34,787 nucleotides of DNA from Gordonia sp. UBA7599 (lineage in GTDB: Bacteria > Actinomycetota > Actinomycetes > Mycobacteriales > Mycobacteriaceae): NCBI GenBank assembly GCA_002477755.1, contig DLKD01000064.1:1-34787 (forward strand). The letters run 5' to 3'. The position numbers were made by a program, and so were the translations under genes. The notes under the pieces are model-generated. The model had not been told where the DNA came from, did not search any database, and saw only the letters and a program-made list of their open reading frames with translations. Of this stretch, positions 22,478-30,757 are shown in pieces. The stretch's first letter is position 1; each line of letters begins with the position of its first letter.

Positions 22478-22497
22478 ATAACCCCCCGGGGGGTTAT
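22478..22497 (-). promoter_or_regulatory. CsoR/CstR-type operator (20-bp perfect palindrome)
   Basis: ATAACCCCCCGGGGGGTTAT is a perfect 20-bp palindrome of the A/T-flanked C-run/G-run type bound by CsoR-family repressors. It lies 9 nt before the DUF302 ATG. The pssA stop codon (TAA on the minus strand, 22494-22496) is inside it, so the operator overlaps the end of the upstream gene. Confidence 0.85.
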
Positions 22498-23411
22498 TTC
22501 CCAGTGGGTGGGCGGCGCAGTCCCAGGCGCGCTTGAGACTTGCGCAGGCTCGGCCGGCGCTTGCTCGTCATGCGCCGGTAGGACCGCCGCTCCGACGGCA
22601 GTGAGTCCCAGTGCTCCGGACGTGCCTCGACCCATCGGTTCGCCCACCAGGCGAACGGGATGTGGGCGAGGTAGGCGGCAATGAGCAGCGTCATCAGCGT
22701 GTACGGATAGGTGACCAGCAGCGCGGCGGCCCCCGCCACCAAGATCAGGGCCGGGGCCAGTGCAGAGCGCGAGAGCTTTGTCGTGGCCTTGAGTGACGAC
22801 GTCGGAATGCGGCTGATCGCAAGGAACGCCGCCAGCAGCGTCCAGCCGCCGACCACCGGGAGTGAGCTCCACCAACCGTCGCCCAGACCCTCGTGCAAAC
22901 CGACGGGGCCCAGTGCGATCAGCGCGGCCGCCGGCGCGGGCACGCCGACGAAGAAGTCGCGGTAGTAGCCGGGGGCGTTCTCGTCGTCGTTGAGGGTGTT
23001 GAACCGCGCCAGCCGCAGGATGATCGCGCAGCAGTAGACCAGGACGATGGCCCACCCCAGGTCATGGCCCTTCAGGAGGACGCTTGCCAGGATCAGCGCG
23101 GGTACGACGCCAAAGTTGATCGCGTCGGCCAGCGAGTCGAGTTCGGCGCCGATCTTCGAGGTGGCGTGGATCATCCGCGCGATGCGGCCGTCGACGCCGT
23201 CGAGTGCGGCAGCGCTCACCACCAGGACAAGTGCGAGATCCACGCGGCCCTCGGCTGCCAGTTTCACCGCGGTGAGCCCAGCGCAAACGGCGAAGATGGT
23301 CAGTGCCGAGGGGATGACCAGTTTCGCCGAGCGTGCCGCATCCGCCGATGCCGGGCCCGACCGTCGACGCGATCCTCCGCGGGACCGTCGGATTCCCGCG
23401 ACGTGGCTCAT
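22494..23411 (-). CDS. pssA: CDP-diacylglycerol-serine O-phosphatidyltransferase
   Basis: Membrane enzyme of 305 aa that makes phosphatidylserine from CDP-diacylglycerol and serine. The CDP-alcohol phosphotransferase motif is complete: D74-G-R-I-A-R, eight residues, G88, three, D92, three, D96. N-terminal 30 residues are Arg/Ser-rich and cytosolic; six to eight helices follow; the C-terminus is basic. The ATG at 23411 overlaps the psd stop (ATGA). With psd next door it gives the route to phosphatidylethanolamine. M. tuberculosis has the same pair (Rv0436c-Rv0437c). The stop codon lies in the operator of the next gene pair. Confidence 0.95.
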   Translation of the reverse strand: MSHVAGIRRSRGGSRRRSGPASADAARSAKLVIPSALTIFAVCAGLTAVKLAAEGRVDLALVLVVSAAALDGVDGRIARMIHATSKIGAELDSLADAINFGVVPALILASVLLKGHDLGWAIVLVYCCAIILRLARFNTLNDDENAPGYYRDFFVGVPAPAAALIALGPVGLHEGLGDGWWSSLPVVGGWTLLAAFLAISRIPTSSLKATTKLSRSALAPALILVAGAAALLVTYPYTLMTLLIAAYLAHIPFAWWANRWVEARPEHWDSLPSERRSYRRMTSKRRPSLRKSQARLGLRRPPTGK

Positions 23412-24121
23412 GACAGCTCCGCGATCACGGTCTCGGCGCCGACGGTGCGCTGGCCGACCAGCACCGGCGTGGGCGTCCCAGCGGGGAGGTAGACGTCCAC
23501 GCGCGACCCGAATCGGATCAGGCCGTACGTGTCGCCGATGTGTAGCTGCTGCCCGACGGCGGCGTTGTTGACGATGCGCCGGGCGATGAGGCCCGCAATC
23601 TGAACGACGCCCACTTGCGCGCCCGACTCGGTTCGAATGGTCATGGCGGTCCGTTCGTTGTCGCTGCTGGCCTCGGGGAGATCGGCGGAGAGGAACGCGC
23701 CGGGGGTGTGCTGTAGCGCCGTCACGGTGCCCGAAACGGGGACGCGCTGGACGTGGACGTCGAAGACGGACAGGAACGTCGAGACACGCGGTAGGGGATC
23801 GCTGCCCAGTCCCAGCTCGGGCGGGGGGACGGCAGTGTCGACGAGGGCGACCTCACCGTCGGCGGCAGCGACCACCACACCGGGGCGCGTCGGCGGGACG
23901 CGGCCGGGGTGGCGGAAGAAGGCGGCGCACGCCGCGGTGAGAGCCCACGCGGGCCGTGCGACCCACGGGCGCCGACGGGCCACGAGGGCCACGGCGGCGC
24001 CACCGGCCACAAAGGGCAGACCCGCCGGATGCAAGGGCGGAATGGTCTGTTGGGCGAGGTCGCGCAGGTGGCGCAAACCCGTCGGCTGCGGATGGTCGGG
24101 GGAACTCGGGCGTCTGGCCAC
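23408..24121 (-). CDS. psd: Phosphatidylserine decarboxylase proenzyme
   Basis: Protein of 237 aa that decarboxylates phosphatidylserine to phosphatidylethanolamine. It is the short, archaeal/actinobacterial type. The self-cleavage site is Gly205-Ser206 in IRFGSRVDVYLP; Ser206 becomes the pyruvoyl group of the small subunit. FLSVFDVHVQRVPVSG and the IARRIVN block are conserved. A hydrophobic N-terminal stretch (33-68) gives membrane association. The start is GTG at 24121; a minus-strand TAGGCT at 24130-24135 lies 8 nt before it, so psd-pssA may have their own leaderless promoter in the 23-nt gap after the DUF350 gene. Confidence 0.95.
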   Translation of the reverse strand: MARRPSSPDHPQPTGLRHLRDLAQQTIPPLHPAGLPFVAGGAAVALVARRRPWVARPAWALTAACAAFFRHPGRVPPTRPGVVVAAADGEVALVDTAVPPPELGLGSDPLPRVSTFLSVFDVHVQRVPVSGTVTALQHTPGAFLSADLPEASSDNERTAMTIRTESGAQVGVVQIAGLIARRIVNNAAVGQQLHIGDTYGLIRFGSRVDVYLPAGTPTPVLVGQRTVGAETVIAELS

Positions 24122-24144
24122 GATCCGTCAGCCTATGACACGGG

Positions 24145-24570
24145 CTAGAGGGTCGCGCCGACGGAGACGCCGAGGGTAACGAAGACCACTACGTTGACCC
24201 ACACGACGGCACTGTTGCCGCTCAGCAGCAACTCGCCCAGGCGTCCCGGCGTCAACCAGTCGATCAGCACGTACGAGAAGCACATGAGGGCGATGGCCAC
24301 GATCGAGTACAACAGGGCGAACAACAATCCTTGCCACAGGTACTCGGTCATGAGGCCGGCGCGGGCGCTCGCGGCATAGACGACGCCGACCGAGACCAGG
24401 AACCCCGTCGTCAGGATCACCGCGTTCTGATTGCCATCGCGCCAGAGCAGGTCCCGCAGGCGGCCCGGTGTGACCACGTCGACGGCGAGATAGGCGAGGA
24501 TCAATACCCCGATCCCGACAAGGCCGTAGGCCGCGATATCGGCGAGGTTGTTCAGCAGCAGGCTCTTCAT
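24145..24570 (-). CDS. DUF350 family membrane protein
   Basis: Protein of 141 aa with four predicted helices in two similar halves: helix LVGIGVLILAYLAVDVVTPGRL and helix LMCFSYVLIDWLTPGRLGEL, both ending in the D-x2-TPGRL motif. This internal repeat is typical of DUF350 proteins, whose function is unknown. Neighbouring genes are lipid-related (acyl-CoA dehydrogenases upstream by 4 nt, psd 23 nt downstream), so co-transcription is likely, but the sequence gives no biochemical hint. Confidence 0.85.
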   Translation of the reverse strand: MKSLLLNNLADIAAYGLVGIGVLILAYLAVDVVTPGRLRDLLWRDGNQNAVILTTGFLVSVGVVYAASARAGLMTEYLWQGLLFALLYSIVAIALMCFSYVLIDWLTPGRLGELLLSGNSAVVWVNVVVFVTLGVSVGATL

Positions 24571-24574
24571 GCGC

Positions 24575-25699
24575 TCAGCCTATCGACACCATGTCCCAAT
24601 CGGTGACCGACTTGGCCAGCCGGGTCAGGTGTGCCTCCGCGTCCCCGAGGGTGTGCGAGATCGCGGTGAGCCGGCTGACGTAGTGGCCGACGGGATATTC
24701 GACGGTCATCCCGATGCCGCCGTGCATCTGGATCGACTCTTGGCCGATCTCGCGGGCCGACCGGCAGATCTGCAGTTTCGCGCGGGACGCGACGATCTCG
24801 TCGGCAATACCGTCGGCCAGCGTCGCCGTCGCGTACACGCTGAGGCTGCTCGCCAGTTCCAGCAGTACGTACATGTCGGCCGCGCGGTGGGTGAGCGCCT
24901 CAAAAGTCGACAGCGTCACACCGAACTGCTGGCGCGTCTTCAAGTACCCGACGGTCAGCTCCAGTGCTCGCCCCATCGCGCCGACGGCCTCGGCGCACAG
25001 TGCGGTTTGCGTGAGCACCTCGGTCCGTGCGATCGCCGCCTCCGCGTCGGCGGTCAGCCGCAGGGCCGGGGCACCGTCGAAGGTGATTTGCGCGCCGCGC
25101 CGGCGGTCGTGGGTCCGGAACGGGGTGCGCGACACGCCCTGCGCGTCGGCGTCGACGACGTAGAGCCCGGCGTTGCCGGCCCCGTTGCGCGCGGAGACGA
25201 CGAGTTTGTCGGCGCTGTCACCGGCGAGAACCTCGGTCTTGGTGCCGGTGAGCGTGACTTCCTCACCGTCGCCCGATGCCGTCGTGGCGACGGCGGCATA
25301 CGGCCAGCGGTCGCCGGCCTCGGTGTGGGCGAAGGCAGCCAGGAGTTCACCCGAGGCCAGTCCGCCGAGGAGTTCTGCGCGAACCGGCCCATCGGCGGTG
25401 TCGGAGATGAGCGCAGCGGGGACGACGACCCCGTTCAAGTAGGGCTCGGGCGCGAGGGTGCGGCCGATCTCGCCGAGCACTGCGCTCAGCTCGACCGGGC
25501 CGGCGCCCATGCCGCCGTCTTCCTCGTCGATGGTGAGGCCGAGGATGCCGATCTCGGCGAGCGCCTGCCACACCTTGGGGTCCCAGCCCCGTTCGGTGTC
25601 GGTGACCGCGCGCAGCGTCTCGATGTCGTAGGTCTTGGTCAGCAGGTCGCGCACGGTGTCGCGCAGCATGACCTGTTCGTCGTTGAGTTCGAAGTCCAT
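24575..25699 (-). CDS. Acyl-CoA dehydrogenase, smaller (beta-type) subunit
   Basis: Protein of 374 aa of the FadE family. Visible: N-terminal helical domain starting MDFELNDEQVMLRDTVRDLL; DEEDGGMGAGPVELSAVLGE; and the C-terminal helical domain with KTRQQFGVTLSTFEAL (the FAD-contacting R-x-Q-F-G) and MHGGIGMTVEYPVGHY. The usual SEPxAGSD loop is degraded (AFAHTEAGDRWP) and the IYEGTSEIQ block is missing. The larger FadE 17 nt upstream has the opposite pattern, so the two probably form an alpha2beta2 dehydrogenase like those acting on steroid side chains and branched acyl-CoAs in M. tuberculosis. Substrate unknown. Confidence 0.88.
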   Translation of the reverse strand: MDFELNDEQVMLRDTVRDLLTKTYDIETLRAVTDTERGWDPKVWQALAEIGILGLTIDEEDGGMGAGPVELSAVLGEIGRTLAPEPYLNGVVVPAALISDTADGPVRAELLGGLASGELLAAFAHTEAGDRWPYAAVATTASGDGEEVTLTGTKTEVLAGDSADKLVVSARNGAGNAGLYVVDADAQGVSRTPFRTHDRRRGAQITFDGAPALRLTADAEAAIARTEVLTQTALCAEAVGAMGRALELTVGYLKTRQQFGVTLSTFEALTHRAADMYVLLELASSLSVYATATLADGIADEIVASRAKLQICRSAREIGQESIQMHGGIGMTVEYPVGHYVSRLTAISHTLGDAEAHLTRLAKSVTDWDMVSIG

Positions 25700-25716
25700 G
25701 GTGTGTGAGTGCTCCC

Positions 25717-26916
25717 TCAGAGGCCGAGGACGGCTTTGTCGATGATTTGGCGCTGGACCTCGGAGCTACCGCTGTAGATCGAGACCTTGCGGTAGTTGAG
25801 GTAGTGCGGGACCGACCGCTGTGCCCACGCCGGGGCGGTGATGTCGGCGGTGCCATTGGCTGCCGCTGGGTCGGGCGGCGCAACAGCCAGCGAATTGGGG
25901 CCGGCGATGTCGGTGAGGATCTCGGTGGCGGCCTGCTGGAGTTCGCTGCCGCGCAGCTTCAGCAGACTCGACGCCGGGTTCGGCTTGCCGTCGGCCGAGG
26001 AGGCGACGACGCGCAGCTGGGTCAGTTCCAGCGCGAGGAGCTCGTTCTCCAGCTCAGCGATCCGGGCCGCGAAGAGCGGGTCGTCGAGCAGCGTCCCGTC
26101 GACCGTCTTCGTCTCGGCGGCGAGCTTCTTCGCCGTGGAGAGGGCCAGCTTGGTGTTGCCGACACGGGCGACCCCGGTGCGCTCGTTGCCCAGGAGGAAC
26201 TTCCCGTACGACCAGCCGGCGTTCTCCTCGCCGATGAGTTGATCGGCCGGGACGCGCACGTCGTTGAAGAAGACCTCGTTGACCTCGTAGCCACCGTCGA
26301 TGAGCTGGATCGGGCGGACCTCGATGCCGGGTGAGTTCATCTCGATGACCAGGAAGCTGATGCCGGCTTGACGCTTGGGGGCGTCGGGGTTGGTGCGGAC
26401 GAGGGCGAAGATCCAATCCGCGTACTGGCCCAGCGTCGTCCACGTCTTCTGGCCGTTGACGACCCACTCATCGCCGTCGCGGACGGCTTTGGTCTTCAGC
26501 GAGGCGAGGTCGGAGCCGGCCTCCGGCTCGGAGAATCCCTGGCACCACCAGATGTCGCAGTTGGCGGTCGGCGGCAGGAACCGCTCCTTCTGCTCCTGGG
26601 TGCCGAACTCGGCGATGACCGGGCCGACCATGGCGGCGTTGAAGGCCAGCGGCTCGGGGACCGAGGCCAGCGCCATCTCCTCGCGCCAGATGTGGTGCTG
26701 GATGGGGGTCCAGTCACGTCCGCCCCACTCGACCGGCCAGTTCGGGACGCACAGACCCGCCTCGTTGAGGATCCGCATGGTGGTCACCATGTCGGACGGG
26801 AAGTCGCCGTGCCCGTCGGCGGCGCGCTCACGGATGTCGGCGGGAATCTGCGTGGTGAAAAAGGTGCGCATCTCTTCGCGGAACGCGACCTCTTCGGCGG
26901 ATGGTTTCAGGTGCAT
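25717..26916 (-). CDS. Acyl-CoA dehydrogenase, larger (alpha-type) subunit
   Basis: Protein of 399 aa of the FadE family. GFSEPEAGSDLAS and QKTWTTLGQYADW form the FAD/substrate region; NERTGVARV begins the C-terminal helices; the end reads KVSIYSGSSEVQRQII, the alpha-subunit version of IYEGTSEIQ with Ser in place of Glu. The R-x-Q-F-G FAD motif is absent, and the smaller FadE downstream supplies it. The ATG at 26916 gives the standard N-terminus; the open frame further upstream (to 27447) lies antisense to the amidase and is not coding. Divergent from the amidase gene. Catalyses alpha,beta-dehydrogenation of acyl-CoA thioesters with its partner; substrate unknown. Confidence 0.9.
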   Translation of the reverse strand: MHLKPSAEEVAFREEMRTFFTTQIPADIRERAADGHGDFPSDMVTTMRILNEAGLCVPNWPVEWGGRDWTPIQHHIWREEMALASVPEPLAFNAAMVGPVIAEFGTQEQKERFLPPTANCDIWWCQGFSEPEAGSDLASLKTKAVRDGDEWVVNGQKTWTTLGQYADWIFALVRTNPDAPKRQAGISFLVIEMNSPGIEVRPIQLIDGGYEVNEVFFNDVRVPADQLIGEENAGWSYGKFLLGNERTGVARVGNTKLALSTAKKLAAETKTVDGTLLDDPLFAARIAELENELLALELTQLRVVASSADGKPNPASSLLKLRGSELQQAATEILTDIAGPNSLAVAPPDPAAANGTADITAPAWAQRSVPHYLNYRKVSIYSGSSEVQRQIIDKAVLGL

Positions 26917-26998
26917 GGTTCTTTGATACTCCGGTTGTGTTCGTCGTTGGTCGGAACCGCACCGATCGCTCCAGGCCGTCCGTGTAGCGTCGGCTGCC

Positions 26999-28408
26999 AT
27001 GAGCAAAGTCAGTGCGTTCGACGACGATTGCCTGGGCGATTTGGACGCAGTGGGCGTCGCCGAGGCGATTAAAGCAGGGCAGTTCTCGGCGGAAGAAGCC
27101 GCCCGTGCCGCGCTGGCGCGGATCGACGCAGTCGAGCCGCAGTTGTCCGCGGTGGCGCAGGACGACCGGGAGCGCGGGCTCGCCCGAGCCGCGAACGGTG
27201 ACCTGCCCGACGGGCTGCTGCGCGGCGTGCCGTCCATGATCAAGAACAACACGCACTTCGCGGGGATCCCCACGCAACACGGATCGGCGGCGGTGCCGCC
27301 GATTCCCGCCGGGCACAACGAGCCGTTCACCGACCAGTTGCTCGCGACCGGCGTCAACATCCTCGGTGCGACGACCCTGCCGGCCTTCGGTCTGACCGCG
27401 TCCACCGAATATGTGGACCGTCCCCCGACGCGCAATCCGTGGAACACCGACTACTCCGCGGGCGCGTCGTCGGGCGGATCCGCGGCGCTGGTCGCCGCGG
27501 GCGCCCTGCCGATCGCGCACGCCAACGACGGTGGCGGCTCGATCCGGATTCCGGCCGCTTGTTGCGGCCTCGTGGGGCTCAAGCCGACCCGTGACCGGGT
27601 GGCCAAGTCGGCCGAGGCGGCGGGCATGCCCATCGACCTGATCTCCAACGGGGTGGTCACCCGGACCGTCCGCGACACGGCGTACTTCCTCGCCGACTCC
27701 CAGCGTCACGCCCCCGCCAACGGCATGCCGGCCCTGGGCCTGGTGGAGGGACCGAGTCGGCGTCGACTGCGGATCGCGCTGATCAGCGAGCCGATCACCG
27801 GACAGCTGCTGGACCCGGACACGTCGCTCGTGATGGAGGACGTCGCCGAGCTGCTGGCCGCCCAGGGCCACCACATCGACCGGGTGCCGCTGCCGATCGA
27901 CCGCCGCTACGTCGACGACTTCCTCGGGTACTGGGCGCTGCTCGCGTTCTCCATCGACCACTTCGGCAAGCGCGTCATCAGCAGCGGCTTCGACCGGTCA
28001 CAACTCGACCCGTTCACCCGCGCCCTCTCGCGCAAGTTCGCGCGGCGGGTGTGGGGGGCGCCCGGTGCCCTGCGCGGCCTGCGCAAGGCGACCGGCCAGT
28101 TGGGGAGCCTCTTCGACCGCTTCGACGTCGTCTTCACCCCGACGCTGGCCCACGCGACACCGGAGATCGGGTACTTGGACCCCGCCGCCGACTTCGACGA
28201 GCTCCTCGACCGCCTCATCCGTTACGTCGCCTTCACCCCGGCGAACAACACCTCCGGCACCCCCGCGATCAGCCTGCCGCTCGGACAGACCCGGGACGGC
28301 CTGCCGATCGGCATGCAGTTCGCGGCCTACCTGGGCCAGGAACAGACGCTGCTCGAACTCGCCTACGAGCTCGAGGCGCTGCGCCCCTTCGCCCGCATCC
28401 AGGACTGA
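26999..28408 (+). CDS. Amidase (amidase signature family)
   Basis: Protein of 469 aa of the amidase-signature family, which hydrolyses amides with a Ser-cisSer-Lys triad. K82 (PSMIKNN), S157 (YSAGASSGGSA) and S181 (ANDGGGSIRIPAACCGLVG) have the right spacing, as 24 residues separate the two serines. LKPTRDRV and SLPLGQTRDGLPIGMQF are also typical. There is no GatB or GatC nearby, so this is not a Glu-tRNA amidotransferase subunit but a catabolic or detoxifying amidase; substrate not readable. TAGCGT at 26985-26990 is 8 nt before the ATG and no Shine-Dalgarno is present. Cytoplasmic, no signal peptide. Confidence 0.92.
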   Translation: MSKVSAFDDDCLGDLDAVGVAEAIKAGQFSAEEAARAALARIDAVEPQLSAVAQDDRERGLARAANGDLPDGLLRGVPSMIKNNTHFAGIPTQHGSAAVPPIPAGHNEPFTDQLLATGVNILGATTLPAFGLTASTEYVDRPPTRNPWNTDYSAGASSGGSAALVAAGALPIAHANDGGGSIRIPAACCGLVGLKPTRDRVAKSAEAAGMPIDLISNGVVTRTVRDTAYFLADSQRHAPANGMPALGLVEGPSRRRLRIALISEPITGQLLDPDTSLVMEDVAELLAAQGHHIDRVPLPIDRRYVDDFLGYWALLAFSIDHFGKRVISSGFDRSQLDPFTRALSRKFARRVWGAPGALRGLRKATGQLGSLFDRFDVVFTPTLAHATPEIGYLDPAADFDELLDRLIRYVAFTPANNTSGTPAISLPLGQTRDGLPIGMQFAAYLGQEQTLLELAYELEALRPFARIQD

Positions 28409-28534
28409 TCCACAGGATCGCGGCGAACAGACCGCCGGTGAGTTTCACGTTCTTTTACGTGGCAGCAACACGGCCCCGCTAGTTTGTCCACAGACGAACG
28501 CGGTTCATTGCGTGGTGAAACGCGCGCCGCGGTC

Positions 28535-28544
28535 TGTCATGACA
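28535..28544 (+). promoter_or_regulatory. Short palindrome before the transporter binding-protein gene
   Basis: TGTCATGACA is a perfect 10-bp palindrome just before the strong AAGGAGAGAG ribosome binding site (28545-28554). The 150-bp gap upstream also holds CACGT-N6-ACGTG at 28446-28461. Either could be an operator; both could be chance. Confidence 0.25.
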
Positions 28545-28558
28545 CAAGGAGAGAGTTG

Positions 28559-29857
28559 ATGTCCTTTCGTTTGGCACGAAACGGCGCGGTAGCCGTTGCC
28601 GCGGCCGCAGCGATGGCACTCGCCGGCTGCAGTTCGGGTTCGGACTCCGACAAGGCTGCCGAGTCCTGCGATCCGACGCAGGCCGTCGTGGCCGCCCCCG
28701 GTCCGGTCAGCACGGACCCCCTCAACATCGGGACACTGCTCCCCGAGACCGGCAGCCTCGCCTTCCTCGGCCCGCCGATGGCGGCCGGTGTGAAGCTCGC
28801 GGTCAATGAGATCAACGCCAACGGCGGTGTGTTGGGCAAGCCGGTGAAGCTGACGACCGGTGACTCCGGCGACACCACCACCGACACCGCCAGCGCGACT
28901 GTCGACCGCGAACTCGCCGCCGGCACCCAGGTCATCGTCGGCGCGGCCTCCTCGGCTGTGTCGTTGAAGGTGCTCGACAAGATCGCCTCGGCCGGTGCGG
29001 TGATGTTCTCGCCGGCCAACACCTCCGACCAGTTCACCTGCTACAAGGACCAGGGGATGTACTTCCGCACGGCGCCGCCGGACACGCTGCAGAGCCAGGC
29101 GCTCGCGCAGACGATGGCCGCCGACGGTGTGCAGCGCGTTTCCATCCTCGCGCTCAACGACCCGTACGGCACGGGCCTGGCCGCGAACACCAAGAAGAAC
29201 CTTGAGGCCGGTGGCATTCCCGCCGACCAGATCCAGACGATCATCTACGACCCGAACGCCCAGTCGTTCAACGCCGAGATCGACCAGATCAAGGACTTCA
29301 AGCCGGACGGGGTCGCGGTCATCGGCTTCGAGGAGACCTCGAAGATCATCACTCGCATGCACGAGGTCGGCATCGGTCCCAGTGACGGCGTCATGGTGTA
29401 CGGCACGGACGGCAATATGGGCAACGCGCTCGGCGAGGCCACCGGGCCCGGTCTGCTCAAGGGAATGAAGGGCACGACGCCCGAGACCGACGTCGGCGAC
29501 AAGTTCCGCGCCCGTCTGAAGAAGGTCGACCCCAAGTTGATCGACTTCAACTACGCCGGTGAGAGCTACGACGCCGTCGTGATCTCCGCGCTCGCCGCGT
29601 CGAAGGCCAAGTCGACCAACGGCAAGGGTATTGCGGCGAACATCGTCGCGGTCACCACCGGTGGCACCGAGTGCACGACGTTCAAGGCGTGCCTCGCACT
29701 GCTCGACGAGGGCAAGGCGGTCGCCTACAAGGGTCCGACGGGCAACCTTGCGCTCAACGCCGCTGGCGACCCGACCAAGGGGTCCTACAGCGTCCGCGAG
29801 TTCGGCAAGGACAACAAGCTCGGCGACCCGAAGTTCGTCGTCGTGCAAGCCCAGTGA
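28559..29857 (+). CDS. Branched-chain amino-acid-type ABC transporter substrate-binding lipoprotein
   Basis: Protein of 432 aa. Signal MSFRLARNGAVAVAAAAAM with lipobox L21-A22-G23-C24, so a membrane-anchored lipoprotein. The mature part is a type I periplasmic-binding (Leu/Ile/Val-binding) fold: IGTLLPETGSLAFLGPPMAA, VKLAVNEINANGG, VIVGAASSAVSLKVLDKIA, LNDPYGTGLA, and NYAGESYDAVVISALA. AAGGAGAGAG places the start at 28559. The ATPase/permease genes lie convergent across a hairpin, so the binding protein is transcribed separately. The ligand could be an amino acid, a short amide or a carboxylate; the amidase next door suggests an amide-related substrate, which is only inference. Confidence 0.9.
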   Translation: MSFRLARNGAVAVAAAAAMALAGCSSGSDSDKAAESCDPTQAVVAAPGPVSTDPLNIGTLLPETGSLAFLGPPMAAGVKLAVNEINANGGVLGKPVKLTTGDSGDTTTDTASATVDRELAAGTQVIVGAASSAVSLKVLDKIASAGAVMFSPANTSDQFTCYKDQGMYFRTAPPDTLQSQALAQTMAADGVQRVSILALNDPYGTGLAANTKKNLEAGGIPADQIQTIIYDPNAQSFNAEIDQIKDFKPDGVAVIGFEETSKIITRMHEVGIGPSDGVMVYGTDGNMGNALGEATGPGLLKGMKGTTPETDVGDKFRARLKKVDPKLIDFNYAGESYDAVVISALAASKAKSTNGKGIAANIVAVTTGGTECTTFKACLALLDEGKAVAYKGPTGNLALNAAGDPTKGSYSVREFGKDNKLGDPKFVVVQAQ

Positions 29858-29880
29858 CGACGCGCTGAGCAACTAAACCC

Positions 29881-29917
29881 AGTCGGGGCCGCAGGGAGGA
29901 ATCCCTGCGGCCCGACT
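29881..29917. terminator. Strong intrinsic hairpin between convergent genes
   Basis: AGTCGGG-G-CCGCAGGGA pairs with TCCCTGCGG-CCCGACT around a GGAA loop: 16 base pairs with a single bulged G. It lies 24 nt after the binding-protein stop and 31 nt before the end of livF on the other strand, so it can terminate from both sides. No long U-run is present. Confidence 0.85.
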
Positions 29918-29947
29918 GTTGGTGTGCCTGTGAGTATTTCGCGGTGG

Positions 29948-30757
29948 CTATTTCTCCGAGCTGCCCGCCAGCGTGCCGAGGTAGAGCTCGACGACCATCG
30001 GGTCGACGGCGAGATTGGCCCCGGTGTCGGTGTAGGCGTTGCGGCCCTGGTCCAAAACGTAGCCGCGGTCGCAGATCTGCAGGCAGCGCCGGGCGTTCTG
30101 CTCGACCATGATGATCGAGACGCCGGTGCCGTTGATCTCCTTGCAGCGGATGAACACCTCGTCCTGGAACATCGGTGACAGCCCGGCCGACGGCTCGTCG
30201 AGCAACAGCACCGACGGGTCCATCATCAGGGCGCGGCCCATGGCCACCATCTGGCGCTCGCCGCCTGAGAGTGCGCCGGCTTTCACCTTCCGGCGTTCAC
30301 TCAACAGCGGGAACAGCTCGGAGACGAAGTCGAACCGGGTGCGGAACTCCTTGGGGCGCAGGTAGGCGCCCATCTCGAGGTTCTCCTCGATGGTGAGCGC
30401 GGCGAAGACGTTCTGCGTCTGCGGCACGTAGCCGACACCCTTGTTGACCAGGACGTGCGCCTTGGCCGACGTGATGTCCTCGCCGCGCAGCGTGACCGAT
30501 CCCTTGCGCACCGGGATGAGCCCGAACAGGGTTTTCAGCAGGGTCGACTTGCCGGCCCCGTTGGGCCCGATGATGCCGACGATCTCACCCTCGTTGAGGA
30601 AGAAGTTGCAGTCCTCGAGGATGTTGATGCCGGGCAGGTATCCGGCGGTGATGTCGTCGGCGCGCATCAGGGCGCCCTCGGCGAGGCGGCGGTGCTCCTC
30701 CGGGGTGGCCGCGCGCTGTGCCGGGGTGAGGGATCGCGTGATGTTCGGTGAGTTCAC
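29948..30757 (-). CDS. livF: ABC transporter ATP-binding protein LivF-type
   Basis: Protein of 269 aa. Walker A GPNGAGKST, Q-loop GYVPQTQNVF, signature LSGGERQMVAMGRAL, Walker B VLLLDEPSAGLSP and the switch His replaced by the LivF-typical MVEQNAR. The N-terminus has about 30 extra residues before ADDITAGYLPGINI. GTG at 30757 overlaps the livG stop (GTGA). Last gene of a livH-livM-livG-livF operon, it powers import together with LivG. Confidence 0.93.
   Translation of the reverse strand: MNSPNITRSLTPAQRAATPEEHRRLAEGALMRADDITAGYLPGINILEDCNFFLNEGEIVGIIGPNGAGKSTLLKTLFGLIPVRKGSVTLRGEDITSAKAHVLVNKGVGYVPQTQNVFAALTIEENLEMGAYLRPKEFRTRFDFVSELFPLLSERRKVKAGALSGGERQMVAMGRALMMDPSVLLLDEPSAGLSPMFQDEVFIRCKEINGTGVSIIMVEQNARRCLQICDRGYVLDQGRNAYTDTGANLAVDPMVVELYLGTLAGSSEK

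Noticed and set aside
28505-29872. Minus-strand frame of 455 codons opposite the binding-protein gene
   Set aside because: Antisense shadow; the plus strand has a lipoprotein signal, ribosome binding site and a recognisable fold.
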